Source: G965197555 sp965197555 (GTDB taxonomy: Bacteria > Chloroflexota > Dehalococcoidia > Lucifugimonadales > UBA3495). From it: 64,000 bases of DNA. A program made the position numbers and the translations under genes. Where the stretch lies: assembly GCA_965197555.1 (NCBI GenBank), contig OZ240213.1, positions 2,604,001-2,668,000 of the forward strand, given 5' to 3'. The notes beneath the pieces were generated by a model. That model was not told the DNA's origin and did not search any database. It saw only the letters and a list, made by a program, of their open reading frames with translations. Numbering within the stretch: position 1 is the first letter of the stretch; each line of letters begins with the position of its first letter. This document shows, piece by piece, positions 35,794 to 44,463 of this stretch.

Positions 35794-37878
35794 ATGAGCT
35801 TACGCGTAGGCGTTGACATCGGCGGTACCTTCACCGACGTGGTGTTTCTGGGCGACGATGGGACAGTCCTCGCCAGGAAGATCGCCAGCACGCCCGACGA
35901 CTACAGCCGGGCGGTATTGATTGGGATAGCGGAGGGGGTCGCCAGCCTTTCGGCCAGCGCCGACGAGGTGACCGAGGTCAGCCATGGCTTTACCGTGGCC
36001 ACCAACGCCATCATTGAGCAAAAGGGGTCCAAAACTGCGCTGATAACCACCGAGGGTTTCAGGGATATCCTGGAGTTCCGGCGCAATCGAATCCCTCGCC
36101 TCTACGACCTGTACTACGAGAAACCCGACTCCCTGGTAAACCGCCGCCTGCGGCTAGAGGTCCGGGAGCGCTTGAATTTCCGTGGCGAGGTGCTCCGTCC
36201 ATTGGAGTCCGACGATGTGGACTCAGCCATCGATCGGATCATCGATGAGGGAGTCGAGTCGGTGGCTGTGTGCCTCCTTCACTCCTACGCCAACCCAGAC
36301 CATGAGCGCCAGATAGCCCACGCTCTGCAGCAGAGAGTCCCCGAATTGGTCATGACCTTATCCAGCTCGTTGCTTCCCGAGATGAAGGAGTATGAGCGCA
36401 CCAGCACCACCGTGATCAACTGCTACGTTCGGCCCGTGGTCGAAAGCTACTTAACGAGATTGACCCAGGGCCTTCAGACTATGGGGGTCAACGTCCCACT
36501 CACAGTCATGCAGTCCAATGGGGGCCTGGCCACGTCAAGAATCGCGATGGAAAAGCCGGTCTATTGTATCGAGTCCGGACCGGCAGCGGGGGTGGTTGGG
36601 GCATACCACCTGGGCAAACGCTTGGGTCTGAGCAATCTGATGACGCTGGACATGGGTGGCACCACCGCCAAAGCGTCTATCATCGAGAACGGGGAGATTC
36701 TTCAAGCGCCGGAATACGAAGTGGGAGGTGGGATCAGCGTTGGCCACCGCCTGCTGCGGGGTGCGGGCCACATCTTGAGGGTCCCGGCCATCGACCTAGC
36801 GGAGGTTGGGGCAGGGGGCGGAAGCATCGCCATGGTGGACCAGAGCGGCTCACTGCGGGTTGGCCCCAACAGCTCGGGCGCAGTCCCGGGTCCGGCTTGC
36901 TACGGCCTGGGTGGGGAAGAAGCCACGGTTACCGATGCGGATGTGCTGCTGGGCTATTTAAATCCTGTGCATCTGCTGGGCGGCGATTTTCCGTTGGACC
37001 GGGACCGGGCCAGCCGTGCGGTTAGAGAGAAGGTCGCCCAACCCTTGGGTATATCCGAAATTGAGGGTGCCCACGGGGTCCATCTACTGGTGAACTCCAA
37101 CATGGGGCGTGCCCTACGGGCGGTGTCCAGCGAAAGGGGGCGTGACCCCAGAAGGTTCGATCTTGTCGCTTTCGGCGGCAGCGGGCCTGTACACGCCGCT
37201 GGGCTTGCGGATATGCTGGACATTCGCCGCATCGTGATACCGCCCTTTCCCGGAGTGTTCAGCTCCTTTGGCCTCTTGGTCGCTGACGTTGAGCACCATT
37301 TTGTTCAGACCTATTTCAAGACGTTCCAAGACCTGGAGTTGGCTGCCCTGCGGTCTCTGTTGAATGGTCTCTGGGAGGAGGGGCGGGTCCAACTAAGAGC
37401 TGAAGGCTTCGACGATGACAGGCAGGAGATCATCACTCAAGTGGATATGAGATATGAGGGCCAGGTATCGGAATTGACCGTTCCCATGCCCTTGGGCGAG
37501 GTTAACTCGCAGACCCTCACCAAGTTGGGCGACGCCTTCGATGAGGAGCACGATAGGAGCTTCGGCTACCGCGCCGACGCCCCCTACCAACTGGTCAACC
37601 TGAGGGTAATCGCCAGAGGAATCTCGGAGCAAGCAAGGTTTCCTGACCGATTCGAGATTGACTCGGTTAACAAATCATCCGGAGCTTCCCATCGGGAAGT
37701 TTACTACGGCCCCGACCATCGGTGGCTGGACACTCCGGTGCTGGACCGGTTGGCGTTGGAAGAGGCGGGGGAAGCTGGCCCGCTGATAATCGAGGAGTAC
37801 GACTCTACCTGCGTTGTGCCGCCAGGCTGGCGGGCGATGGTAGACCATTGGAAGAACATAATCTTGGAGAGGAGTTAA
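35794..37878 (+). CDS. hyuA: hydantoinase/oxoprolinase subunit A (HyuA)
   Basis: A 694-aa ATP-dependent hydrolase subunit. The phosphate-binding loop D-I-G-G-T-F-T-D-V-V stands at 8-17 and the second actin-type site L-D-M-G-G-T-T-A-K-A near 287. The G-A-G-G-G-S-I-A segment is also typical. With HyuB it opens hydantoins, oxoproline or N-methylated lactams at the cost of ATP. No transporter or carbamoylase gene is adjacent, so the natural substrate is open. Start ATG at 35794. Only 7 nt separate it from HyuB. Confidence 0.92.
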   Translation: MSLRVGVDIGGTFTDVVFLGDDGTVLARKIASTPDDYSRAVLIGIAEGVASLSASADEVTEVSHGFTVATNAIIEQKGSKTALITTEGFRDILEFRRNRIPRLYDLYYEKPDSLVNRRLRLEVRERLNFRGEVLRPLESDDVDSAIDRIIDEGVESVAVCLLHSYANPDHERQIAHALQQRVPELVMTLSSSLLPEMKEYERTSTTVINCYVRPVVESYLTRLTQGLQTMGVNVPLTVMQSNGGLATSRIAMEKPVYCIESGPAAGVVGAYHLGKRLGLSNLMTLDMGGTTAKASIIENGEILQAPEYEVGGGISVGHRLLRGAGHILRVPAIDLAEVGAGGGSIAMVDQSGSLRVGPNSSGAVPGPACYGLGGEEATVTDADVLLGYLNPVHLLGGDFPLDRDRASRAVREKVAQPLGISEIEGAHGVHLLVNSNMGRALRAVSSERGRDPRRFDLVAFGGSGPVHAAGLADMLDIRRIVIPPFPGVFSSFGLLVADVEHHFVQTYFKTFQDLELAALRSLLNGLWEEGRVQLRAEGFDDDRQEIITQVDMRYEGQVSELTVPMPLGEVNSQTLTKLGDAFDEEHDRSFGYRADAPYQLVNLRVIARGISEQARFPDRFEIDSVNKSSGASHREVYYGPDHRWLDTPVLDRLALEEAGEAGPLIIEEYDSTCVVPPGWRAMVDHWKNIILERS

Positions 37879-37885
37879 GCGCTTT

Positions 37886-39628
37886 ATGCAGCAGACTACC
37901 GATCCGGTAACCAGGGAAATCATCAAGAACGGGCTGATGAGCATCGCCGACACTATGGCGCTCACCGTGGTGCGTACGGCTCGGTCGGCGGTGATCAAGC
38001 ACGGCATGGACTTCTCCACCGCCCTCTTCAGCGCCGACGGCCAGCAAGTGGCCCAAGGGCTGACTCTGCCCGCCCACCTTGGTTCCATGGCCCCGGCGCT
38101 GGAAGGAGTCATGAACGCCTTCGGCGATGATGTTCAGCCAGAAGATATCTTCGCCAACAACGACCCCTACGAAGGGGGCAGCCATCTACCCGATATATTC
38201 CTCTTCAAGCCTATCTTCGCCTACGATACCCTGATCGGTTGGAGCTGCTGCATTGGACACCAAACCGATATCGGAGGCCGGGTCGCCGGCGGCAATGCCT
38301 GCGACAATACCGAGATCTATCAGGAGGGATTGTTACTTCCACCTTTGAAATTGTATGACGGTGGCGTCCTTAACAAGGCGGTGTGGCGCATCCTGGAGAA
38401 GAATGTACGAGTCCCTGAGAAAGTAATGGGGGACGTTCAGGCCCTGCTGGCCGCTGTAAGGTTCGGGGAACGAGACCTGCTGCGCTTGGTGGACGAATAC
38501 GGTCTGGAAGAACTCAAAGGTTACATGACGGACATACTGGATACCACCGAGCGGTTGACCCGAGCCGAGATCGCCGCTCTGCCCCACGGTGAGTGGGAGT
38601 TCACTGACTATATTGACAACGATGGCATCGACCCCCAGCCCATCGCTATACACTCCAAGGTTAAGATCGAGGGTGACGAGGTCTTCGTCGACTTCGAAGG
38701 GACTTCTCCTCAGGCCAAGGGATCGATCAACCCCAACTTCGCTTATACCAAGTCCCAGGTATACGCGGTGATGAAGTGCTTGATCGACCCTGCAATCCAG
38801 TCGAACAGCGGCTTCTTCCGCCCCTTCAACATCACTGCTCCCGAGGGCTGCTTTGTCAACCCTCAGCACCCGGCGCCGGTAGCTGCTCGAGGCCTGGCTG
38901 GGTTCCGTATCTGCCATACTTTGTTTGGGGCGATGGCTCAGGCCTTGCCCGGCAAGGTCCCGGCGGCGTGGGGTGGAGGGGAGGTGGGTTTGAGCTTCGG
39001 TGGCTATCATCCCAACCGTAAAGCGTGGGTGTACCTGGAGTTTGACAACGACGGACCCAGGGGCGGTGGCCCCCATCTGGACGGCGCCGATGGACTGGCT
39101 GCCCCAATTCACAATATGGCCAATACTCCCATAGAGACCATAGAGGCAGACCAGCCCCTATTGATAGAGCGTTACGGCCTGGTGCCGGATACTGGCGGCG
39201 CTGGAAAATTCCGTGGCGGCCTGGGCATTATCCGGGATTTCAGGGTCTTAGCAGACGAAGCCACCTTCCAGCTCCGTTCCGACCGAGCAGACTACTTGCC
39301 ATGGGGAGTAGAAGGTGGGAAACCCGGCACCCCGACCAAAAACTATCTGAACCCGGACACCGACAACCAAGAGCTGCCAGGCAAATACTTGATGACCCTT
39401 AAGCGGGGAGACGTGTACCGATTGATACAAGCGGGGGCCGGAGGATATGGTGACCCATTGGAGCGGGACGTAGCGGCGGTGCTGGACGATGTCCGCCAAG
39501 AGAAGCTCACTCTGGACTACGTTCGGACCGAGTACGGCGTGGTCATAGACCCAGACACCATGGAGGTTGACCAAAAGGCCACCGATGAGTTGAGAGCCAG
39601 CCTAGGGGCCTTTCAAAGGCCCACCTAG
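37886..39628 (+). CDS. hyuB: hydantoinase/oxoprolinase subunit B (HyuB)
   Basis: 580-aa partner of HyuA. Family segments run along the protein: D-P-V-T-R-E-I-I-K-N-G-L near the start, F-S-T-A-L-F-S-A-D-G-Q-Q-V-A-Q-G, the N-D-P-Y-E-G-G-S-H-L-P-D block, G-H-Q-T-D-I-G-G, and the C-terminal G-A-G-K-F-R-G-G-L-G and G-G-Y-G-D-P. It is full length. The AGGAG before its ATG lies inside the end of hyuA, so the two subunits are made together. Confidence 0.92.
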   Translation: MQQTTDPVTREIIKNGLMSIADTMALTVVRTARSAVIKHGMDFSTALFSADGQQVAQGLTLPAHLGSMAPALEGVMNAFGDDVQPEDIFANNDPYEGGSHLPDIFLFKPIFAYDTLIGWSCCIGHQTDIGGRVAGGNACDNTEIYQEGLLLPPLKLYDGGVLNKAVWRILEKNVRVPEKVMGDVQALLAAVRFGERDLLRLVDEYGLEELKGYMTDILDTTERLTRAEIAALPHGEWEFTDYIDNDGIDPQPIAIHSKVKIEGDEVFVDFEGTSPQAKGSINPNFAYTKSQVYAVMKCLIDPAIQSNSGFFRPFNITAPEGCFVNPQHPAPVAARGLAGFRICHTLFGAMAQALPGKVPAAWGGGEVGLSFGGYHPNRKAWVYLEFDNDGPRGGGPHLDGADGLAAPIHNMANTPIETIEADQPLLIERYGLVPDTGGAGKFRGGLGIIRDFRVLADEATFQLRSDRADYLPWGVEGGKPGTPTKNYLNPDTDNQELPGKYLMTLKRGDVYRLIQAGAGGYGDPLERDVAAVLDDVRQEKLTLDYVRTEYGVVIDPDTMEVDQKATDELRASLGAFQRPT

Positions 39629-39721
39629 AGTGATGGTCCCCTGTGGCAATTTCAATCGCGTCAGGTTAATATGTTCCTATAAAATCGTTGCGAAGTGATT
39701 CTATAGCGAGGAGTGGATGTC

Positions 39722-40705
39722 ATGGCGAGCGATTATAGCGTGTTCATTGGCAGTGTTGGCGGCGGCCTCAGCGTTAGCCCCGATAAAGGCGACACTTGGA
39801 CCAGAATCCGGCAACCATTACCTTCGGAAAGCAACGTCAGAGCTCTGACCGTGTACCCCAACGACGCACACCGTGTTCTGGCCGGTACCGACATGGGCGT
39901 CTTCCGCAGCGGGGACAATGGTATTAGCTGGGAGAAGTTGGACTCACCATTCGATGACCTCCAGACTTGGTCAATAACCGTGGACCCTGCTTCCCCGGAT
40001 ACCATTTTTGCAGGTACTAAGCCGGAGGGCTTTCGCTCCAGAGACGATGGCAAGACCTGGGACAAGTTGTCCATGGGCGTCAACATGAACTGTCCGATAG
40101 GTACCCCCAGGACTACCAACATGATTGTGGACCCAAGGGACCACCGCACGGTCTGGGCTGGAATCGAGGTTGACGGGGTGTACAAGAGCCTGGACGGCGG
40201 GGACAGTTGGGTGCACCTGCCCGACTTGGGCCCCGACCCCTTCCACGGCGATATCCATGGAATGGCGCTCAAAACCGGCCGGGACAGCGCTTTTTACGCC
40301 ACTAGCCCCTTCGGCATAGCCAGCAGCACCGATGAGGGAGAGAGCTGGGACTACCACTACTTTCCCAAGTTCCAGGATACGGACGAACGGTCCTACTGCC
40401 GCGGCATGTTGATCAAGGCCGACAACCCTGACGTGATGTTTGTGGGCAACGGTGATTTCATTCCCGGTGTCACTGGGGCCATCAGGCGAACCAAGGATGG
40501 TGGGCAAACTTGGGACGTGGCGCCGCTGCCGGTAGAGCCCAACTCGGTCATCTACTGGCTGGGTACCCACTCCGAGTTGCCAAACGTGATCGTAGCGGCC
40601 AGCCTGTACGGCTACGTCTACGTGAGCGACGATGGCGGCGATTCCTGGCGCAAGTTGAAGAAAGAGTTCGGTGAAGTCCGCTCCGTGGCGGTGACACCCA
40701 ACTAA
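39722..40705 (+). CDS. BNR/Asp-box beta-propeller protein
   Basis: A 327-aa propeller with at least seven Asp-box turns (S-x-D-x-G-x-T/S-W): D-K-G-D-T-W, D-N-G-I-S-W, D-D-G-K-T-W, D-G-G-D-S-W, D-E-G-E-S-W, D-G-G-Q-T-W and D-G-G-D-S-W, so a seven- or eight-bladed fold. It resembles sialidase-like and photosystem II stability factor-like (HCF136) propellers. No catalytic residues of sialidases are evident, and no signal peptide. AGGAG stands 8 nt before ATG 39722. A strong bidirectional terminator follows. Confidence 0.78.
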   Translation: MASDYSVFIGSVGGGLSVSPDKGDTWTRIRQPLPSESNVRALTVYPNDAHRVLAGTDMGVFRSGDNGISWEKLDSPFDDLQTWSITVDPASPDTIFAGTKPEGFRSRDDGKTWDKLSMGVNMNCPIGTPRTTNMIVDPRDHRTVWAGIEVDGVYKSLDGGDSWVHLPDLGPDPFHGDIHGMALKTGRDSAFYATSPFGIASSTDEGESWDYHYFPKFQDTDERSYCRGMLIKADNPDVMFVGNGDFIPGVTGAIRRTKDGGQTWDVAPLPVEPNSVIYWLGTHSELPNVIVAASLYGYVYVSDDGGDSWRKLKKEFGEVRSVAVTPN

Positions 40706-40797
40706 GCCGACCCTCTAACTAGTGGTGACGCTTGGGGACTTGGCCTCGACCACCAAGGGAAGCTAGAGGGAAATAGGGGTCATCACTCGAAAGACGG

Positions 40798-40842
40798 TTA
40801 AGGGGCCGCCGACGCTATGTCGGCGGCCCCTTAACTATTGCT
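40798..40842. terminator. bidirectional intrinsic terminator
   Basis: A 16-bp perfect stem (40798-40813 with 40819-40834) around a 5-nt loop, followed by a T-rich tail on the plus strand. It lies between the convergent propeller and HbpS genes. Confidence 0.85.
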
Positions 40843-40863
40843 TTAGGCTTCTTGAGCAGGTCG

Positions 40864-41259
40864 CTAAAGAGCGGCCAAGCCCGCCTTCGCGCACTCCTCG
40901 TCCTGCTCGGAGGTGCCGCCACTGCCGCCGATTGCGCCAATAAGCACGCCGTCGCGGTTAACCGGGACCGCGCCCTGAGCGGGCACCATGCGGCCGCCCA
41001 GGCTCGCTATGATACCTTGTACGACGGGGTTGTCCGCCGGGATATCCGCGCTGGGCCACCCCATAGCTGATGTGGCCACCGCTTTGCCTTGGGCCGCGTG
41101 GGCGGCGAGCCACATGCTGTCTTCAATACGGTTGAACGCCAGCAGGTGCCCCCCGGCATCCACCACCGCAATGCTCATCCCGATGTTCATTTCCCGGGCC
41201 CTGGCTATGGCCGCCGCGACCATGCGGTTGGCCTCTACTAATGTTAGTGACATTCTCAA
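40864..41259 (-). CDS. HbpS/GlcG-family haem-binding-like protein, copy 1
   Basis: A 131-aa single-domain protein of the GlcG/HbpS family. Family marks are S-I-A-V-V-D-A-G-G-H-L-L-A-F near 32-45 and a C-terminal G-G-R-M-V-P-A-Q-G-A-V-P and G-A-I-G-G-S-G-G-T. In Streptomyces HbpS binds haem and iron. GlcG is found next to glycolate genes and has no proven role. It is paired with a paralogue 120 nt away. The start is an ATG with AGGAGGT 6 nt upstream, and the stop lies close to the terminator. Confidence 0.85.
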   Translation of the reverse strand: MRMSLTLVEANRMVAAAIARAREMNIGMSIAVVDAGGHLLAFNRIEDSMWLAAHAAQGKAVATSAMGWPSADIPADNPVVQGIIASLGGRMVPAQGAVPVNRDGVLIGAIGGSGGTSEQDEECAKAGLAAL

Positions 41260-41377
41260 ACCTCCTCTAGCTAGATGATAGCCCCTCTAGACCTTGACGC
41301 CTGGAGAAGGCGGGCCTTGTCGTGCTCCTTTGGCCTACCCCACTATGAATGAAGCTGTTTTGAGCCGTCTCCGGTGC

Positions 41378-41767
41378 TTAGAGGGCGGCCAGTCCTGCTT
41401 TGGCGCAGTCCTCGTCCTGTTGGGCCGTGCCTCCGCTGCCCCCTATGGCCCCCACGATATCACCGTCCCGGATAATGGGCACCGCGCCCTGGGCTGGGAC
41501 CATTCGTCCACCCTGTGAAGCCAGGATCACTTGCATAACGGGGGAATCCGCATTTATTTCTCCGCTGGGACGCCCCATTGCGGTCGCCGCGACCGCCTTA
41601 CCCTGGGCTGCTTGGGCAGCGATCCAGATACAGCCCTCGTTCCGGTTGAAGGCCAACAGGTGCCCCCCTGTGTCGCAGACTGCCACGCTGAGCTTGATAT
41701 TCATCTCCTCAGCTTTGGCCATTGCTGCATCCACCATTCGTCTTGCGTCGTGTAATGTTAACGGCAT
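41378..41767 (-). CDS. HbpS/GlcG-family haem-binding-like protein, copy 2
   Basis: A 129-aa paralogue of the gene at 40864, with the same length, strand and block order (S-V-A-V-C-D-T-G-G-H-L-L-A-F, then G-G-R-M-V-P-A-Q-G-A-V-P). It differs mainly by C for A in the first motif and by I-R-D-G-D in the loop. The two probably arose by tandem duplication. The ATG at 41767 is preferred because GGAGGAAGGGG lies just upstream. The track's longer frame adds 29 unlikely residues. Confidence 0.84.
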   Translation of the reverse strand: MPLTLHDARRMVDAAMAKAEEMNIKLSVAVCDTGGHLLAFNRNEGCIWIAAQAAQGKAVAATAMGRPSGEINADSPVMQVILASQGGRMVPAQGAVPIIRDGDIVGAIGGSGGTAQQDEDCAKAGLAAL

Positions 41768-42022
41768 TCCCCTTCCTCCATATCTCAATTTGGGCAACAC
41801 CAATATTACGGCTAGGGCCAAACCAATGCAATCTAACCCCGGGCCGCTCGCCAAACCTGGGTTGCCCCGTTAGTCGCCGAATCGTATAATGGCCGTTAAC
41901 CCACCGGAAATCACTATCACTATCCGTCTTGTAACCAAAGGGAGTAGCCCCTAACGCAGCAATACCGATGATGCTAACTTCATAGTCTTACGCAAGAACT
42001 GATAGACAAGGAGGATTGGTCC

Positions 42023-43222
42023 ATGGTTGAGCAGCTAGCCCGGCCCAAAGACAAAGCAGAGATTTACTGGTTTTCGGAGCAGCCCTACGGTGCCGTAACT
42101 GACTCGGACCTGGAGAAATACGACTCCGGGCGTCTTGGTTTCCCTAATACCCACTTTGACCCAGAGAAAGCCCACGTGCTCTACAACCAGTATCACGAGC
42201 AGTATGCCTTGGCCGACGAGGTTGGCTTCGACGGCATCATGAGCAACGAACACCACGCTTCTTACTGGTGTATGAAGCCGTCGGTCAACTTGGATGCTGC
42301 GGTGATATCCAAGGTGACCAAGAGGGCCAAGATCGCCATTTTAGGTAACGTGATCGCTATCAATGACCCCATCCGCATGGCCGAAGAGATTGCTATGTTG
42401 GACTGCTATTCCGGAGGACGGATTATCTCTGGATTCGTGCGTGGCACCGCCGTAGAGACACTGCAAGGCGGGATCAGGCCCCCAGAGAACCGGGAGCGGT
42501 TCGAGGAAGCCCACGACCTGATCATCAAGTGCTGGACCGAGCCCGGACCCTTCCGCTACGAGGGAAAGCACTACTCGTACAGGATGGTGAACCCATGGGT
42601 GCTTCCGATGCAAAAGCCTCACCCTGACATCTGGTTCCCTGGCACCGGAAGCCCCGAAAGCGTGGTATGGGCGGCCACCCACCGGCACCCATACATGAAC
42701 CTGGGCGCCTTGGTGGACACTACCGAATGGTTGAAGCAGGTGTACATCGACACGGCCGAAGAGGTGGGATACAAAGCCGGCCCGGAGCACTTTGGCTATC
42801 TTCTAAGATGCTTCGTGGCCGACACCGACGAGGAAGCGATTGAGCTTGGTGAGGAGTTCATGTGGACCATTGGTCACCGCCAGCGCGGCCCAATGGAGCA
42901 CAATGACCCTCCCGGTTACCAGTCTCGGGAAGCTGTGAGGGTCAAGGCCCAGCGGCCCACCGGCAACGTTGCTGGAGCGGGTGGCCTGGGTGTTGGACTG
43001 AGCTACGATCAGCTTAGAGGGGTCAACAACATCATAGTCGGCAACCCTGACACCGTTACTCAAAAGCTGACCGAGGTCATCGAAAGGCTTAGCCCCGGCT
43101 ACATTCACATTTACGGTAACGAGGGGGCGATGCCTCACGATGGGGTGATGCGGTCCATCGAGTTGCTGGGCAAAGAGGTAATACCGGCCCTGCACGAGAT
43201 CAAGCTGCAACCCTACGACTAG
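42023..43222 (+). CDS. luciferase-like FMN-dependent monooxygenase, copy 2
   Basis: A 399-aa LLM-class protein, distantly related to the one at 28867. Segments: Y-A-L-A-D-E-V-G-F-D-G-I-M-S-N-E-H-H, then I-A-I-L-G-N-V-I-A-I-N-D-P-I-R-M-A-E-E-I-A-M-L-D-C-Y-S-G-G-R (the flavin phosphate site), and W-F-P-G-T-G-S-P-E-S. The N-E-H-H motif is shared with alkanal/limonene monooxygenase-like enzymes. AGGAGG lies upstream of the ATG. It is flanked by the HbpS pair and an isochorismatase-like gene. Confidence 0.87.
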   Translation: MVEQLARPKDKAEIYWFSEQPYGAVTDSDLEKYDSGRLGFPNTHFDPEKAHVLYNQYHEQYALADEVGFDGIMSNEHHASYWCMKPSVNLDAAVISKVTKRAKIAILGNVIAINDPIRMAEEIAMLDCYSGGRIISGFVRGTAVETLQGGIRPPENRERFEEAHDLIIKCWTEPGPFRYEGKHYSYRMVNPWVLPMQKPHPDIWFPGTGSPESVVWAATHRHPYMNLGALVDTTEWLKQVYIDTAEEVGYKAGPEHFGYLLRCFVADTDEEAIELGEEFMWTIGHRQRGPMEHNDPPGYQSREAVRVKAQRPTGNVAGAGGLGVGLSYDQLRGVNNIIVGNPDTVTQKLTEVIERLSPGYIHIYGNEGAMPHDGVMRSIELLGKEVIPALHEIKLQPYD

Positions 43223-43275
43223 GTTTCCGCCGCCCTCACGCCAGGTCAATCATCCCCTGGCTACAGAGCAAAAGA

Positions 43276-43313
43276 ACGACCACCCCGCTGGTTAGAAGCG
43301 GGGTGGTCGTTTT
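43276..43313. terminator. bidirectional intrinsic terminator
   Basis: A 14-bp stem (43276-43289 with 43297-43310) and a 7-nt loop. TTTT follows on the plus strand, and the minus strand has TCTTTTG beyond the stem. It ends both the monooxygenase and the isochorismatase-like transcripts. Confidence 0.85.
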
Positions 43314-43345
43314 AAGTCAGGGTTCCTCAGGATATACCCCTCGTC

Positions 43346-43365
43346 ATACCCGCGAAAGCGGGTAT
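43346..43365. repeat. REP-like palindrome
   Basis: An 8-bp inverted repeat around GAAA (ATACCCGC / GCGGGTAT). This is the common intergenic palindrome type seen in many genomes. It has no T-run, so it is not a terminator. Confidence 0.5.
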
Positions 43366-43439
43366 CTGCAGCCACAACCTTTTCATCCTTTGTGATGCTG
43401 GTTGAGACCGGCATGGAGGGTCGTCAAGAAGGCAACTGG

Positions 43440-44042
43440 TCAGTCGCCTAGCGCCGCTATCGCTTCGTCGGTGTTACGGACCCTGACCAGTAGCGGCAAC
43501 ACATGCTTGATGGTCATCTCATGAACGTCCAACTCTCCGGCGGTGCAGCAGTCACTAACCACAACACACTGGATGTCCCGGTTCTTGGCGTCCCGGGCCG
43601 TTCCCTCCACGCTGCGTTGGGTGGAGATACCACCAACTAGAATGGTCTCCGTTCCCAAGGCGTGGAGGATGCTGTCCAGGTTGGTCCCGTAGAACGCGCT
43701 GAAACGGGGCTTCACCACCACGTAGTCTTCGGCGCGAGGCTGGAGCTCGTCGATGAACTCGACTGCTGGTGTCCCCGCTACCATGGCCGCGCCACCACCA
43801 CCCCCGATGTCCGAGACCGTCTTGGGGGCGTCGGCATTATCCGGCCTGCGGTGAGTCGTGATAAAGATGAGCGGAGTCCCCGTGCTCCGGCAATGACCGA
43901 CCAGCCGTTGAAAATTCTCCACTATCGGCTGTCTGGCTGGCGGAGTTTCGAAGGGCGGGCCACTTCCCTTTACCACAGCGTTTATCATGTCGATAAGAAT
44001 CACCGCGCTCTTGTGTGGATTTAGGATCAAATCGTCAGGCAT
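43440..44042 (-). CDS. isochorismatase-like protein lacking the catalytic cysteine
   Basis: A 200-aa cysteine-hydrolase fold protein. D18 (V-I-L-I-D-M) and K111 (V-V-V-K-P-R-F-S-A-F) of the usual D-K-C triad are present. In the third position, where the family has Cys before V-x2-T-A-R-D-A, this protein has S144 (T-Q-R-S-V-E-G-T-A-R-D-A). A nicotinamidase-type acyl-enzyme is thus not expected. The insert of four glycines near 80-84 is also unusual. GGAGG stands 7 nt before ATG 44042. Confidence 0.82.
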   Translation of the reverse strand: MPDDLILNPHKSAVILIDMINAVVKGSGPPFETPPARQPIVENFQRLVGHCRSTGTPLIFITTHRRPDNADAPKTVSDIGGGGGAAMVAGTPAVEFIDELQPRAEDYVVVKPRFSAFYGTNLDSILHALGTETILVGGISTQRSVEGTARDAKNRDIQCVVVSDCCTAGELDVHEMTIKHVLPLLVRVRNTDEAIAALGD

Positions 44043-44229
44043 CCGGTACCTCCATCTTGTTGTGGTCAATCGCTATTCAAGATTCCCAAGGTATTGCGCC
44101 TAATATTATCGGTGGTTGACATAAGTTGGGCCAACTATCCGGTACCCAGCGGCCCCCTTTGGAAGAGAGGGATATGGGTGGGTTTGATTTGGTGTGGCCT
44201 AAGATCGGGCCACGCCCTATTGAGTCAGC

Positions 44230-44427
44230 CTATTGAAGGTAGGTATCGGGGCTGGCCAAGAACTTGCTCCGGCATTCCAGACCGCAGAAGTAATACCAAT
44301 GTCCGTTATGGAAGCCGCGGGTCCCCTGTTGTGGGTCAACCTCCGACGCTCCGTGCATAGTCTGCCCGGTGGAAGACCGCGCTTGTTCATCGTCGATCTC
44401 TTTACCGCATACTGGGTCCAAGGCCAT
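44230..44427 (-). CDS. YHS-domain protein
   Basis: A 65-aa protein with the YHS pattern: D-P-V-C-G-K at the start and Y-Y-F-C-G-L-E-C-R-S-K-F-L near the end. Cys 7, 48 and 52 are probable metal ligands. YHS modules occur with copper-handling and hydroxylase proteins. AGGAG lies 8 nt before the ATG. It sits 37 nt downstream of the acyl-CoA dehydrogenase gene and on the same strand, so it may be the last gene of that unit. Confidence 0.8.
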   Translation of the reverse strand: MALDPVCGKEIDDEQARSSTGQTMHGASEVDPQQGTRGFHNGHWYYFCGLECRSKFLASPDTYLQ

Positions 44428-44463
44428 CTTTCATTCTCCTGGGGCGAGATCTGGATATCCTGC

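Noticed and set aside
43346..43365. Second terminator after the monooxygenase
   Set aside because: The palindrome has no T-run. The true terminator lies at 43276-43313.
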